This document shows, one piece after another, positions 34,941-44,052 of a DNA stretch of 64,000 nucleotides. The DNA is taken from the NCBI GenBank assembly GCA_947465395.1, contig CANIAL010000001.1:49672-113671 (forward strand). The letters are read 5' to 3'. Position 1 is the stretch's first letter. Each line of letters opens with the position of its first letter. A program made the translations under genes and the position numbers. The notes below the pieces were generated by a model that was not told where the DNA came from, ran no database searches, and saw only the letters and a program-made list of their open reading frames with translations. This stretch comes from Alphaproteobacteria bacterium (GTDB taxonomy: Bacteria; Pseudomonadota; Alphaproteobacteria; Micropepsales; Micropepsaceae).

Positions 34941-36100
34941 GCGGTGGCCATCATGGGCGCACGCGTGAAGCCATAGCCCATCAGCACCGCCAGCGCCCCG
35001 GCCGCGCCCCAGAGCGGGATGATATAGAAGAGAACGCAAAGCATGGGATGCGACGCCGCCGGTCCCGCCAGCCCGTAACCGGCGATACGCAAGGCTGCCG
35101 CCGCCAGCGACGCCATGGTGATGCGCATGGCCAGGGCGCCGCGCTGGCGCCGCCCGCGCAGGATCGCGGCCAGCGCGATCATGGCGAAGGCCAGGCAGTA
35201 AAGCGGCTGCGACAGGCGGTTGTTGGCTTCGGCGAAAAAGGCGTTGCGGGTTTTTTCAGGCAAATCCTGTTCCGGCGGGTTCAGAAGCTCGCCCAGGTAA
35301 CGCTCATCGGTGCGGCGCAGCGTGATGCGGTTCTTGCCGCTGAACTGGTCCAGGTCAATCACGTCATTCTTGAAGGTCAGCACGGAAAGCTGCGCGCCGC
35401 CCGCCGCAGACTGTTCAATGGTGCCGTCGAACATGATCAGCCGCGCGCCCTGGGGCGTCTGGGCCAGCACGCCGCGCTGCGCCAGATAGGTGACGGGTCT
35501 TTTGCGGTCGCGGCTGTCATGCACCAGGATGCCGCGTATCTGACCGCCCGCATCCATGGCGCGGATGAAAACCGTCAGGCCGGGAATGTTGGTGTTGAAT
35601 TCGCCTTCGTTCAAAAGCGCGCCCGCAACATCGGCGCGGATGTCCACCACCTTGGCGTTCAGCGCCCGCTGGCCCGCGGGCATCAGCCAGAGCGCGCATA
35701 TCCAAGTCAGCACCATCACCAGCAGCGCGCCCAGGAAAACCGGCGCCGCCAGCTGGCGCTGGCTGAAACCCGCCGACGCCATCACCACCAGCTCGCTGTC
35801 GCCATTCAGCCGCGACAGGGTAAAGAGCGTGCCGAAGAAAAAGGCGATGGGCAGGATGATCACCAGCAAGGCGGGGATCACCAGCGCCATCAGGTAGAGG
35901 AAGGTGGGCGCGGACTGGCCGCGGTTGATCACAAGGTCCAGCAGGCGCAGCGACTGGGTCAGCCAGATGACGCAGGTCATCAAGAGCGTCAGCAGCGCCA
36001 CGGGACCCAAAATCTGTCCCAGCACGTACCAGGACAGATGCGGCAGCTTCATTTGCCCAATTTCTGGCCGCCCGGATTCAATGGGGCGCGTGGAATTCAT
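34937..36100 (-). CDS. lptF: LPS export ABC transporter permease LptF
   Basis: Partner permease of LptG. LSRLNGDSELVVMASAGFSQ is the conserved coupling-helix segment, and the topology (two-three N-terminal helices, periplasmic domain, three C-terminal helices) is the YjgP/YjgQ one. The ATG at 36100 has AGGGG 10 bases upstream; an internal ATG at 36052 (MKLPHLSWYVLG) is also possible. It heads the minus-strand operon lptF-lptG-lptD-surA-pdxA-rsmA and is divergent from pepA, the usual alphaproteobacterial pair. Confidence 0.94.
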   Translation of the reverse strand: MNSTRPIESGRPEIGQMKLPHLSWYVLGQILGPVALLTLLMTCVIWLTQSLRLLDLVINRGQSAPTFLYLMALVIPALLVIILPIAFFFGTLFTLSRLNGDSELVVMASAGFSQRQLAAPVFLGALLVMVLTWICALWLMPAGQRALNAKVVDIRADVAGALLNEGEFNTNIPGLTVFIRAMDAGGQIRGILVHDSRDRKRPVTYLAQRGVLAQTPQGARLIMFDGTIEQSAAGGAQLSVLTFKNDVIDLDQFSGKNRITLRRTDERYLGELLNPPEQDLPEKTRNAFFAEANNRLSQPLYCLAFAMIALAAILRGRRQRGALAMRITMASLAAAALRIAGYGLAGPAASHPMLCVLFYIIPLWGAAGALAVLMGYGFTRAPMMATA

Positions 36101-36182
36101 GGCCTTTCGCCCCTTTGAAGATTCGCCTTAAACTAGCACTGAGTTTCAGCGATCCGCCAATTACCGCAACGGGAGACATTAT

Positions 36183-37694
36183 ATGCAGATTTCCTTCGCC
36201 CCGGCCCGAAATGCCGCATCTGGCGCAAGCTGGGTGGTGGCGGCCTATGACGGCGGCGCCCTGTCTGCGGCAGCCAGCCGGGCGGACAAGGCGGCGGGCG
36301 GGGCGCTGACCCGGGCGCTGAAGGTTTCCCGCTTCAAGGCCAAGCCGGGGGAGATGCTGGAAGTGCTGGCGCCTGCCGGTGTGCCGGCATCGCGCATCAT
36401 CCTGGTGGGGCTGGGCAAGCCAGAGGCGCTGGACGCCAAGGGGCTGGAAGTGATCGGGGCCAAGATCGTTGCCCGGCTGCACCAGCTTGGCGAGACGGAT
36501 GCGGTGCTGGAGGTGGAAACCCAAACTGGGAAGAGTGGGGGCAAGGTCAAGACACCCATGGCGGCGGCGCATCTGGCGTTTGGGGCGCGGCTGCGCGCCT
36601 ACCGCTTTGAACATTACCGCACCCGCAATCTGGAAGAATATGAAAAGCGGCTGGCGAATCTTGTGATGGTGACGAGTGATGTGGCGGCGGCGAAGAAGAA
36701 TTACGCCGCCCTCAGCGCCGTGGCCGATGGCGTGGTGCTGGCGCGCGACCTGGTGAACGAGCCGCCCAACATTCTTTATCCCGCCGAATTCGCCCGGCGG
36801 GTGAAGGCGCTGTCCAAGTCCGGCCTGAAAGTCGAAGTGCTGGGCGAAGCCGAGATGAAGAAGATGGGCTTTGGTGCGCTGCTGGGCGTCGGCCAGGGGT
36901 CGATGCGCGAAAGCCAGTTGGTGGTGATGCAATGGAACGGCTTGCCCAAGAATAAAAAGACGCAGCCCATCGCCTTTGTGGGCAAGGGCGTCTGTTTTGA
37001 TTCCGGCGGGCTTTCGCTGAAGCCCGGCGCGGCCATGATGGGCATGAAGGGCGACATGGGCGGGGCCGCGGCCGTCACCGGCACCATGCTGGTGCTGGCG
37101 ACGCGCAAGGCACGCGTGCATGCGGTGGGTGTGATCGGGCTGGTGGAAAACATGCCCGATGGCGGCGCCATCCGTCCCGATGACGTTCTGAAATCGCTGT
37201 CGGGCCAGATGATCGAAGTCCTGAACACCGACGCCGAAGGAAGATTGGTGCTGGCCGATGCGCTGACCTATACGCAGCGCCGCTTCAAGCCGAAATTCGT
37301 GATTGACCTTGCCACCCTGACGGGCGCGATCGTGCAGGCGCTGGGCTTTGAACATGCCGGCGTCTTTTCCAATGATGACAAGCTAACCGACAATCTGGTG
37401 CAGGCGGGCCGCGAGACGGGCGAGCGCGTCTGGCGCCTGCCGCTGGACCCGGCCTATGACAAGATGATCCGTTCCAAGATCGCCGATGTGAAGAATATCG
37501 GCGGCGCCAATTCCGGTTCGATCACGGCCGCGCAATTCCTTAACCGCTTCATTGATGACGGCATGGCCTGGGCGCATCTGGATATTGCGGGCGTGGCCTG
37601 GCAGGACGGCGAGCAGCGGCCCATGATCCCAAGCTGGGGCACGGGCTGGGGCGTGCATCTGCTCAATCGCTTGGTGCGAGACAATTACGAGTGA
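36183..37694 (+). CDS. pepA: Leucyl aminopeptidase (M17 family, PepA)
   Basis: Two-metal cytosolic aminopeptidase. The signature NTDAEGRLVLADALTY is at residue ~349, the metal ligands VGKGVCFDSGG and MKGDMGGAA are present, and the N-terminal macro-like domain precedes them. 503 aa is normal. In E. coli PepA also binds DNA (Xer recombination); that cannot be judged here. The ATG follows GGGAGA by 7 bases, and the 82-base divergent region with lptF must hold both promoters. Confidence 0.96.
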   Translation: MQISFAPARNAASGASWVVAAYDGGALSAAASRADKAAGGALTRALKVSRFKAKPGEMLEVLAPAGVPASRIILVGLGKPEALDAKGLEVIGAKIVARLHQLGETDAVLEVETQTGKSGGKVKTPMAAAHLAFGARLRAYRFEHYRTRNLEEYEKRLANLVMVTSDVAAAKKNYAALSAVADGVVLARDLVNEPPNILYPAEFARRVKALSKSGLKVEVLGEAEMKKMGFGALLGVGQGSMRESQLVVMQWNGLPKNKKTQPIAFVGKGVCFDSGGLSLKPGAAMMGMKGDMGGAAAVTGTMLVLATRKARVHAVGVIGLVENMPDGGAIRPDDVLKSLSGQMIEVLNTDAEGRLVLADALTYTQRRFKPKFVIDLATLTGAIVQALGFEHAGVFSNDDKLTDNLVQAGRETGERVWRLPLDPAYDKMIRSKIADVKNIGGANSGSITAAQFLNRFIDDGMAWAHLDIAGVAWQDGEQRPMIPSWGTGWGVHLLNRLVRDNYE

Positions 37695-37701
37695 GAAGCG
37701 G

Positions 37702-37739
37702 TTCGCGTAAGCGAATGAAATGGTCCGGCGGACCATTTC
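37702..37739. repeat. Tandem hairpins between pepA and holC
   Basis: TTCGC-GTAA-GCGAA (37702-37715) is followed by a perfect 11-bp inverted repeat GAAATGGTCCG-G-CGGACCATTTC (37717-37739). Neither has a T tract. The GGTCC-GGACC core resembles the GTCC-ATT-GGAC hairpin at 6435-6453. Confidence 0.65.
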
Positions 37740-37793
37740 AAGCGACGAACGCCGCGAGCTTGGGCGAGCGGCCATGGATGGCAGGAAGATTTT

Positions 37794-38255
37794 TTGACTG
37801 AAACTCTCTTTTATCACCTGGAGCGCCGCTCGCTGGAAGACGTGCTGCCGGGCTTGCTGGAAAAGTCGCTGGCGCGCGGCTGGCGGGCGCTGGTCAAGAC
37901 CGACAGCGCCGAGCGGGCCGAGGCGCTGGACGATCTGCTCTGGACTTATGATGACGAAAGCTTCCTCGCCCATGCCCAGGCGGGTGACGGCGATGCGGCG
38001 CGCCAGCCGGTCATCATTTCCACCCTGGACGACAATCCCAATGGCGCGCAGATATTGTTCTGTGCCGCCACGGGGCCCGGCGACTGGGCGTCCGCCCAAC
38101 TTTCGACATTGGCGCGTGTGGTGATGCTGTTTGACGGGCGCGATCCGGCGCTGCTGGATCAGGCGCGCACGGCCTGGAAAAACGCCAAGGCGGCGGGGCA
38201 TGACGTGACCTATTGGAAAGAAAGCCCGTCGGGCAAGTTCGAGAAACAGGCGTAG
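37794..38255 (+). CDS. holC: DNA polymerase III subunit chi
   Basis: FYHLERRSLEDVLPGLLEKS at the start and DDLLWTYDDESFLAHAQAG match the HolC fold, and NGAQILFCAATGPGDWASAQ corresponds to its later strand-helix. Chi links the clamp loader to SSB. Translation appears to start at a TTG (37794), with AGGAAG at a good distance and no closer ATG in frame. 153 aa. The position after pepA is conserved in alphaproteobacteria. Confidence 0.9.
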   Translation: MTETLFYHLERRSLEDVLPGLLEKSLARGWRALVKTDSAERAEALDDLLWTYDDESFLAHAQAGDGDAARQPVIISTLDDNPNGAQILFCAATGPGDWASAQLSTLARVVMLFDGRDPALLDQARTAWKNAKAAGHDVTYWKESPSGKFEKQA

Positions 38256-38274
38256 AGAATACTGGAGACGCGTT

Positions 38275-39042
38275 TTGGGTTTCAGTCCCACCTTCATCGG
38301 CATCCTGCTCATCAATCTGGCGCTGGCGTATCATTCCATCCGCAGCGGCCGCTCGCCCCTGTGGCTGCTGGCGCTGGCCATCGGATCCTTCATGGGCTTT
38401 CTGGTGACGGTGGCGATCTGGGTCGGCTATCTGGTGTTCGCCGTGCTGCCGGACTTCTGGCGCAGCGACAATGTGCGCCGGTTGCGCGGCCAGATGGCGC
38501 GCGCCGCCGATCCGGGCCGCGACTATCGCGAAGCCAAGCGCGGCGTGGCGCAGGTGGGGTCTGTGGATTCCTTCCGCGCCCTGGCCGAGGAATCTATCAA
38601 GCTGGGCAAATATGCCGACGCCGTTTCGCTATATGAAAATGCCATGGCGGGGCCGCTGGGCGCATCCGACCCGGCGCTGATCAAGGGCCTGGCGCGGGCG
38701 AAAATGCTGTCGGGCGATGGCGCGGGGGCGGAAAGCCTGTTCGCGCAATTGCAGCAAAGCGATCCCACCGCCTTCGACGCCGATGCCGAGCTGGACTATG
38801 CCCGCGCGCTGGAAGCGCAGGGCAAGAATGACGAGGCCGTGCGCCGTTATGAAGTTGTGGCGGCGCGCTATCCCGGCGAGGAAGCCCGCGCCCGTTATGC
38901 GCTGCTGCTGCTGAAGACGGGCGACCATGCCCGCGCCCAGGCGCTGTTCCGCGAGATACTGGATTCAGTGAAAGGTGCGCCCGCGCATTATCGCCGCCGC
39001 CAGAGCGAATGGGTCAGCATCGCCAAGCAGAATGTGCGCTGA
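38275..39042 (+). CDS. Tetratricopeptide repeat membrane protein
   Basis: Starts at a TTG (38275) after GGAGA. Two N-terminal helices (FIGILLINLALAYHSIR and a second ending GYLVFAVLPDFW) anchor it; residues ~75-240 form TPR-like helix pairs (EESIKLGKYADAVSLYENAM, YARALEAQGKNDEAVRRYEV). It is similar in layout to proteins annotated as phospholipase D nuclease N-terminal-like TPR proteins, but I cannot assign a function. 255 aa. Its TGA stop directly abuts the lpxD stop on the other strand. Confidence 0.82.
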   Translation: MGFSPTFIGILLINLALAYHSIRSGRSPLWLLALAIGSFMGFLVTVAIWVGYLVFAVLPDFWRSDNVRRLRGQMARAADPGRDYREAKRGVAQVGSVDSFRALAEESIKLGKYADAVSLYENAMAGPLGASDPALIKGLARAKMLSGDGAGAESLFAQLQQSDPTAFDADAELDYARALEAQGKNDEAVRRYEVVAARYPGEEARARYALLLLKTGDHARAQALFREILDSVKGAPAHYRRRQSEWVSIAKQNVR

Positions 39043-40071
39043 TTATTCCTTGTCCGTGAAACGCACGATCAGCTTGTTTAGCGCATTGTTCTGGCGATGC
39101 CATTGGCGCACCGGCACAGCCGGATAGCCCGCCACGGTCTCGCCCGCCGCGACATCGCGCGCCACGCCGCTTTTTCCTGCGATGCGGGCTTTGGTGCCGA
39201 TGGTCAGATGATCGCTGATGGAAACCGCGCCGCCCACCTGCACGAAATCGCCGATGGTGACGGAGCCGGCCACGCCGGACTGGCCCGCAAAGACGCAGCC
39301 CTTGCCGATGCGGACATTGTGGCCGATCTGCACAAGATTATCGATCGCGGTCATGGCCCCGATCACGGTGTCGGTGAGGCCGCCCCGGTCAATGGCGCAG
39401 TTGCTGCCGATATCCACCTGGTCCTCGATGATGACGCGGCCAATCTGCGACAGGCGCACCAGGCCCTTTGGTCCCGGCACAAAGCCGAAACCTTCGCCGC
39501 CGATGGAGCAGTTGTTGGCGATGCTGACGCGATGGCCGATCAGGGCGTGGGAGATGCTGTTGCTTGTTCCCATCACCAGGTCATCGCCGATCACCACGCC
39601 ATCGCCGATGACGCTGTTCGCCCCGATGCGCGCCCGCGCGCCGATCACGACATTCTCGCTGATCACCACACCGGCGGCGATGGCGGCACCGGCGCCGATC
39701 TTGGCGCTGGCAGCGATCACGGCGCTGGAATGGACAAAGGGCGTGGGTGCGCGGCGGGGATAAAAAAACAGCCCGATCTGGGCGAAGGCGAGACGCGGAT
39801 CATCGCAAAGAAGAAGCGCGCCGTCCTTGGGGGAGAGGGCGGCCAGCTTGGCATTGGTGACGATGACGCCGGCATGGCTGTTGGCGAAAGCGGCGGCATG
39901 GCGGGCGTCGCTGAACAGGGCCAGCTCATTCGCACCGGCCAGTTCCAAATCGGCGATGCCCTGCACCATCTGGCCCGCGCGCGCAGGGTCCGACAATTCC
40001 GCGCCCACGCGTCCCGCCAGATCGCCCAGCGAAAACGGCCCGTCCGCCTGAAAAAATCTATTGTCCGGCAT
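39043..40071 (-). CDS. lpxD: UDP-3-O-(3-hydroxyacyl)glucosamine N-acyltransferase
   Basis: Third step of lipid A synthesis, using an acyl-ACP. The N-terminal uridine-binding domain (FFQADGPFSLGDLAGRV) is followed by a left-handed beta-helix of hexapeptide repeats, with the catalytic His at residue 251 in QIGHNVRIG and the DNLVQIG/GQSGVAGS segments around it. The ATG at 40071 follows GGGAG. 342 aa is normal. It is apart from lpxA/fabZ, which are not in this window. Confidence 0.94.
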   Translation of the reverse strand: MPDNRFFQADGPFSLGDLAGRVGAELSDPARAGQMVQGIADLELAGANELALFSDARHAAAFANSHAGVIVTNAKLAALSPKDGALLLCDDPRLAFAQIGLFFYPRRAPTPFVHSSAVIAASAKIGAGAAIAAGVVISENVVIGARARIGANSVIGDGVVIGDDLVMGTSNSISHALIGHRVSIANNCSIGGEGFGFVPGPKGLVRLSQIGRVIIEDQVDIGSNCAIDRGGLTDTVIGAMTAIDNLVQIGHNVRIGKGCVFAGQSGVAGSVTIGDFVQVGGAVSISDHLTIGTKARIAGKSGVARDVAAGETVAGYPAVPVRQWHRQNNALNKLIVRFTDKE

Positions 40072-40103
40072 ATGCGCTCCCGATTTGCTGGGTAGCACAA
40101 GTC

Positions 40104-41987
40104 TCAGTTTTCCGCCATCGCCGCTTCGTAATCCTGCTGCGCGGACAGCCAGGCATTTTCCGCCACGCCCAGCTTGCGCGCCGCATCAGCGCGCTTCTTG
40201 GACACGGCGCTGCCCTTGGCCGGGTCGCGCGTGAAGAGCAGGGGATCGGACAAAGCGCGGTCCAGCTTGGCCAGTTCCGCCGTCAGCTCGGTCACCTGGC
40301 CTTCCGCGAAATCCAGTTTTTCCTTCAGCGGTCGCAGCTGCTGGCGTTTCTCGGCGGCGTCTCTGCGCTTGGCGGGCTTTTCTTCCGCCACCTTGTGTTC
40401 AGCGGGCCTGCGCGTGGGGGCATTGTCGCCCGACAGCAGGAAGCGGCGATAATCATCCAGGTCGCCGTCGAACGGCGTCACCTTGCCATCCGCCACCAGC
40501 AGCAGCCGGTCGGCGGTGGCCTCGATCAGGCGGCGGTCATGGCTGACCAGGATCACCGCGCCGTCAAAATCATTCAGCGCGTTCAGAAGTTCGTGCCGCG
40601 CATCAATGTCCAGATGGTTGGTGGGTTCGTCCAGGATCAGCAAATTGGGCTTATCAAGCGTCGCCAGCGCCAGCATCAGCCGTGCCCGCTCGCCGCCAGA
40701 CAGTTGGCCCACGCGGGTGGTGGCCTTGTCGGCGGAAAAGCCAAAGCCGCCCAACTGCCCGCGCACCTGTTCGGGAGTCATTTTGGGGCGCAATCCCGAA
40801 AGCGTTTCGATGGGCGTCAGTTTCAAATCCAGCTCTTCCTGCTGGTGCTGCGCGAAATAGCCCACCACCAGCTTGCGCGCCGGTGTGAATTCGCCGCCCA
40901 TGGCTTGCAGCTTGCCGGCCAGCAATTTCGCCATGGTGGATTTGCCGTTGCCGTTCTTGCCCAGCAGCGCCACCCGGTCTTCGGGATCGAAGCGGAAGGA
41001 CATGTTGGACAGAATGGGCTTGCCCGCTTCATAGCCCACGCTGGCGCGGTCCATGGTGATCAGCGGCGGGCTCGCCTGTGTCGCGGCGGGAATGCGGATG
41101 GGCGCCACATGCTCGTCCACCGGTGCTTCGGCCACCGTCATCTTGGCCAGCATCTTCATGCGGCTTTGCGCCTGGCGCGCCTTGCTGGCCTTCGCCTTGA
41201 AGCGGTCCACGAACTCCTGCATGTGCTTGCGCGCCAGTTCCTGCTTTTTCGCGAACGCCGAATCCAGCGCGCGCTTGGCGGCCCGGGTGGTGACAAAGGT
41301 GTCATAGCCGCCCGTGTAGAGCGTCAGCTTGCCCTTTTCCAAATGCACGATGAACTCGCAGGCCGTGTTCAGCAAATCGCGGTCATGGCTGACGATCAGG
41401 ATGGTGCCGCGGTAACGCTGCAAGAAGTTTTCCAGCCACAGCACGCCTTCCAGGTCGAGATAGTTGGTGGGTTCGTCCAGCAGCAGCAAATCGGGCGCCG
41501 AGAACAATATCGCCGCCAGCGCCACGCGCATGCGCCAGCCGCCGGAAAATTCGCGGCAGGGGCGAAGCTGGTCCTCGGCCGAAAAACCCAGGCCCGCCAG
41601 AATCTCCGCCGCCCGCGCAGGCGCGGTATAGGCGTCAATCGCGTCCAGCCGGGAATAGATGTCGCCCAGGCGATGGCCGTCTGTTTCGTGCTCGGCTTCC
41701 GCCAGCAGTTTTGTGCGTTCCTGGTCGGCTTCCAGCACCGTATCCAGAAGCGAGACATCGGTGCCGGGCGCTTCCTGCGCCACCGCGCCCACCCGCCAGG
41801 CGCTGGGCCAGGCGATGTTGCCGTCATCGGCGTGCAGGGTGCCCAGGATCACCTTGAAGAGCGTGGTCTTGCCCGCGCCATTGCGGCCCACCAGCCCGAT
41901 GCGCCGCCCGGCAGGCAGATTGGCGGTGGCCCCGGACAGGATTTCCCGCCCGGCGATCCGCACAACGATATTGTCTATGGCCAGCAT
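40104..41987 (-). CDS. ABC-F family ATP-binding protein
   Basis: Two ABC domains on one chain without membrane segments: Walker A motifs LVGRNGAGKTT and LLGKNGNGKST, signatures FSGGWRMRVALA and LSGGERARLMLA, and Walker B motifs LLLLDEPTNYLD and LLILDEPTNHLD. The arm/linker between them contains the charged KAKASKARQAQSRMKML. A C-terminal coiled-coil (DAAEKRQQLRPLKEKLDFA) makes it Uup/YheS-like. ABC-F proteins act on ribosomes or RNA. The ATG at 41987 is where conservation begins; 627 aa. Confidence 0.93.
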   Translation of the reverse strand: MLAIDNIVVRIAGREILSGATANLPAGRRIGLVGRNGAGKTTLFKVILGTLHADDGNIAWPSAWRVGAVAQEAPGTDVSLLDTVLEADQERTKLLAEAEHETDGHRLGDIYSRLDAIDAYTAPARAAEILAGLGFSAEDQLRPCREFSGGWRMRVALAAILFSAPDLLLLDEPTNYLDLEGVLWLENFLQRYRGTILIVSHDRDLLNTACEFIVHLEKGKLTLYTGGYDTFVTTRAAKRALDSAFAKKQELARKHMQEFVDRFKAKASKARQAQSRMKMLAKMTVAEAPVDEHVAPIRIPAATQASPPLITMDRASVGYEAGKPILSNMSFRFDPEDRVALLGKNGNGKSTMAKLLAGKLQAMGGEFTPARKLVVGYFAQHQQEELDLKLTPIETLSGLRPKMTPEQVRGQLGGFGFSADKATTRVGQLSGGERARLMLALATLDKPNLLILDEPTNHLDIDARHELLNALNDFDGAVILVSHDRRLIEATADRLLLVADGKVTPFDGDLDDYRRFLLSGDNAPTRRPAEHKVAEEKPAKRRDAAEKRQQLRPLKEKLDFAEGQVTELTAELAKLDRALSDPLLFTRDPAKGSAVSKKRADAARKLGVAENAWLSAQQDYEAAMAEN

Positions 41988-42009
41988 GGGCGGGGGGTTA
42001 CAGCACCGC

Positions 42010-42038
42010 TTGTCAATTCGCCAGTCCCCATGCATAAC
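42010..42038 (+). promoter_or_regulatory. Promoter of ndk
   Basis: TTGTCA (42010-42015), 17-base spacer, CATAAC (42033-42038), then ATTACCGCAA and a GGAGA before the ATG at 42071. The same ATTACCGCAA-GGAGAC arrangement precedes pepA. Confidence 0.55.
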
Positions 42039-42070
42039 CCGCGCGAAATTACCGCAAATTGGAGACTTTC

Positions 42071-42493
42071 ATGGCCGTTTCGCGCACTTTTTCGATTATC
42101 AAGCCGGACGCCACGCGCCGCAACCTGACCGGCAAGGTCAATGCCGTGATCGAAGAGGCAGGCTTGCGCATCGTGGCGCAGAAGCGCGTCCGCCTGAGCG
42201 AGGCCCAGGCCAGGAAATTCTACGAAGTGCACAAGGACCGTCCTTTCTATGGCGAACTGGTCAGTCAGATGACCGCCGAGCCGGTGGTGGTGCAGGTGCT
42301 GGAAGGGGAGGATGCCGTCGCCCGCTATCGCGAAGTGATGGGTTCCACCAATCCCAAGGACGCGGCCGAAGGCACCATCCGCAAGCTTTTCGCACTCTCG
42401 ATCGGCGAGAATTCGGTCCATGGCTCCGACAGTGCGGAAAACGCCAAGATCGAAATCGCCCAGTTCTTCAATGATGGCGACATCCACGCCTGA
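42071..42493 (+). CDS. ndk: Nucleoside-diphosphate kinase
   Basis: Ping-pong phosphate transfer among nucleoside di- and triphosphates. The active-site His117 sits in [12 protein letters not shown], and [19 protein letters not shown] plus [14 protein letters not shown] are the other conserved blocks. 140 aa is the normal length. The ATG at 42071 is the conserved start, preceded by GGAGA. It is divergent from the ABC-F gene. Confidence 0.98.
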   Translation: MAVSRTFSIIKPDATRRNLTGKVNAVIEEAGLRIVAQKRVRLSEAQARKFYEVHKDRPFYGELVSQMTAEPVVVQVLEGEDAVARYREVMGSTNPKDAAEGTIRKLFALSIGENSVHGSDSAENAKIEIAQFFNDGDIHA

Positions 42494-42520
42494 TATCGTC
42501 TCTCTTCGCAACTTTGCTCA

Positions 42521-42550
42521 ACGCCGCGCACCGAAAGATGCGCGGCGTTT
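42521..42550 (+). terminator. Possible ndk terminator
   Basis: A perfect 10-bp stem ACGCCGCGCA (42521-42530) with TGCGCGGCGT (42539-42548) lies 28 bases after the ndk stop. It is followed by only a short T run, so strength is uncertain. Confidence 0.5.
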
Positions 42551-42565
42551 CGCGTTGCCACGACC

Positions 42566-42615
42566 ACCTCCCCTTCCTGCGTGCCAAAAGCGGGCACGCG
42601 AAGGGGAGGCGGGCC
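42566..42615. repeat. Dispersed palindromic repeat, copy 2 (upstream of an SDR gene)
   Basis: Arms CCTCCCCTTC (42567-42576) and GAAGGGGAGG (42600-42609) enclose an inner CGTGCC...GGCACG hairpin and are followed by CGGGCC. This is the cleanest copy of the family at 6435-6514 and 60278-60368. Confidence 0.75.
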
Positions 42616-42617
42616 TG

Positions 42618-42626
42618 TGCTATAAG
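42618..42626 (+). promoter_or_regulatory. Extended -10 element next to the repeat
   Basis: TGCTATAAG (TG-n-TATAAG) lies just after the repeat end CGGGCC and only 5 bases before the ATG at 42632. No good -35 is seen at 17 bases. If used, the transcript would begin at or near the start codon. Confidence 0.4.
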
Positions 42627-42631
42627 AGGGG

Positions 42632-43456
42632 ATGAAAAACAAGACCATCGTCATCACGGGCGCGACCTCCGGCATCGGGGAAGTCGCCGCCATCCGCCTG
42701 GCCCAGAAGGGCGCGCGCATCATCTTCACGGCGCGCGATGCGGCGCGGGCCGATACGACCATGGCGAAACTGCGGGCGGCCAATCCAGACGCGGATCATA
42801 CTGTGCATATGGGCGACCTGTCGATGCTGGCCGACATGAAAAGGGTGGGGCGGGAAATTGCAGCAGCTGGTCCCATTGATGTGCTGGTCAACAATGCGGG
42901 GGCGCTATTCAACAGTCGCCAAATGACGGCGGACGGGCTGGAGAAGACCTTCGCCCTCAACCACATGTCCTATTTCGTGCTGACCGACATCCTGTTGCCG
43001 AGCATCAGGCCGGGCGGGCGCATCGTTTCAGTGGCGTCGGGCGCGCACCGGGGCGCACAACTGGATTTCGATGATTTGCAGTCCGAACGCGGCTATCGCG
43101 GCTTTGCCGTCTATTCCCGCAGCAAGCTGATGAACATTCTTTTCACGCGGGAGTTGGCCATACGCGTAACCAACAGCATTACCGCAAATTCTCTCCACCC
43201 GGGCTTCGTCGCCACACGCTTTGGCGATGATACGGGCGGGCTGACCGGCGCAGCCTTCAAGCTGGCCAAGCCCATCGGCGCCATTTCGCCGGAGGAGGGC
43301 GCAAAGACCATCATCCACCTGGCGTCATCGCCGGATGTGGAAGGTGTCAGCGGAAAATATTTCTACAAATGCAAAATTGAAACGCCCACGCGCGAAGCGC
43401 AGAGCGACGCGGACGCAAAACGTCTTTGGGAAATTTCGGAAAAGATTGCGTCTTAG
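42632..43456 (+). CDS. SDR family oxidoreductase (retinol dehydrogenase-like)
   Basis: TGATSGIGEVAAIRLAQKGA binds NAD(P), VNNAGALFNSRQMTADG is the N-N-A-G block, and YSRSKLMN carries the catalytic Tyr and Lys; the long VTNSITANSLHPGFVATRFG is typical of the retinol dehydrogenase/WW-oxidoreductase-like branch. Substrate unknown. 274 aa. Its TAG stop overlaps the purN stop (TTAG shared on both strands). Confidence 0.9.
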   Translation: MKNKTIVITGATSGIGEVAAIRLAQKGARIIFTARDAARADTTMAKLRAANPDADHTVHMGDLSMLADMKRVGREIAAAGPIDVLVNNAGALFNSRQMTADGLEKTFALNHMSYFVLTDILLPSIRPGGRIVSVASGAHRGAQLDFDDLQSERGYRGFAVYSRSKLMNILFTRELAIRVTNSITANSLHPGFVATRFGDDTGGLTGAAFKLAKPIGAISPEEGAKTIIHLASSPDVEGVSGKYFYKCKIETPTREAQSDADAKRLWEISEKIAS

Positions 43457-44052
43457 GAAAAAACGGCCATGCCGCTTTTCAGGCGCACCTTGCCATCCGC
43501 CAGCATCCGCAGCGCGGCGGGATAAAGCTGATGCTCTGCCGCCAGCACCCGCGCCGCCAAATCATCCGGGCTGTCATCGGGATGCACGGGCACCGTGGCC
43601 TGGGCGATCACCGGCCCGGCATCCAGTTCCGGCACCACGAAATGCACGGAGGCGCCGGACTGGGTTTCGCGCGCCTCGATTACCCGTTCATGCACCCGCG
43701 TGCCTTTATAGGAGGGCAGAAGCGAGGGATGGATGTTGATGAGTTTTCCTTCCCAGGCGCGCGCAAAACCGTCTGACAAGATTCGCATGAACCCGGCCAG
43801 GCACACCAGCTCCACGCCGCTCGCGCGAAGCGCCGCATCCAGTTCGGCGTCGAACGCCTCGCGCGTCTTGCCGGCATGGGGAATGACCTTGGTGGCGATG
43901 CCCGCATCGCGCGCTTTATCAAGCCCGCCCGCATCCGCGATGTTGGAAATCACCAGAACGATGTCATAGGGCGCATCCTTGGCCGCGATCAGCGCGCCCA
44001 GGTTGCTGCCGCGCCCGGAGATCAAAACGCCGACTTTTCTCTGCGCGCTCAA
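43453..44052 (-). CDS. purN: Phosphoribosylglycinamide formyltransferase PurN
   Basis: Transfers a formyl group from 10-formyl-THF to GAR in purine synthesis. [16 protein letters not shown] binds the phosphoribosyl moiety, the catalytic Asn-His-Asp set falls in [13 protein letters not shown] and [15 protein letters not shown]. 199 aa is normal. The start overlaps the purM stop, giving the common purM-purN pair. Confidence 0.96.
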   Translation of the reverse strand: MSAQRKVGVLISGRGSNLGALIAAKDAPYDIVLVISNIADAGGLDKARDAGIATKVIPHAGKTREAFDAELDAALRASGVELVCLAGFMRILSDGFARAWEGKLINIHPSLLPSYKGTRVHERVIEARETQSGASVHFVVPELDAGPVIAQATVPVHPDDSPDDLAARVLAAEHQLYPAALRMLADGKVRLKSGMAVFS

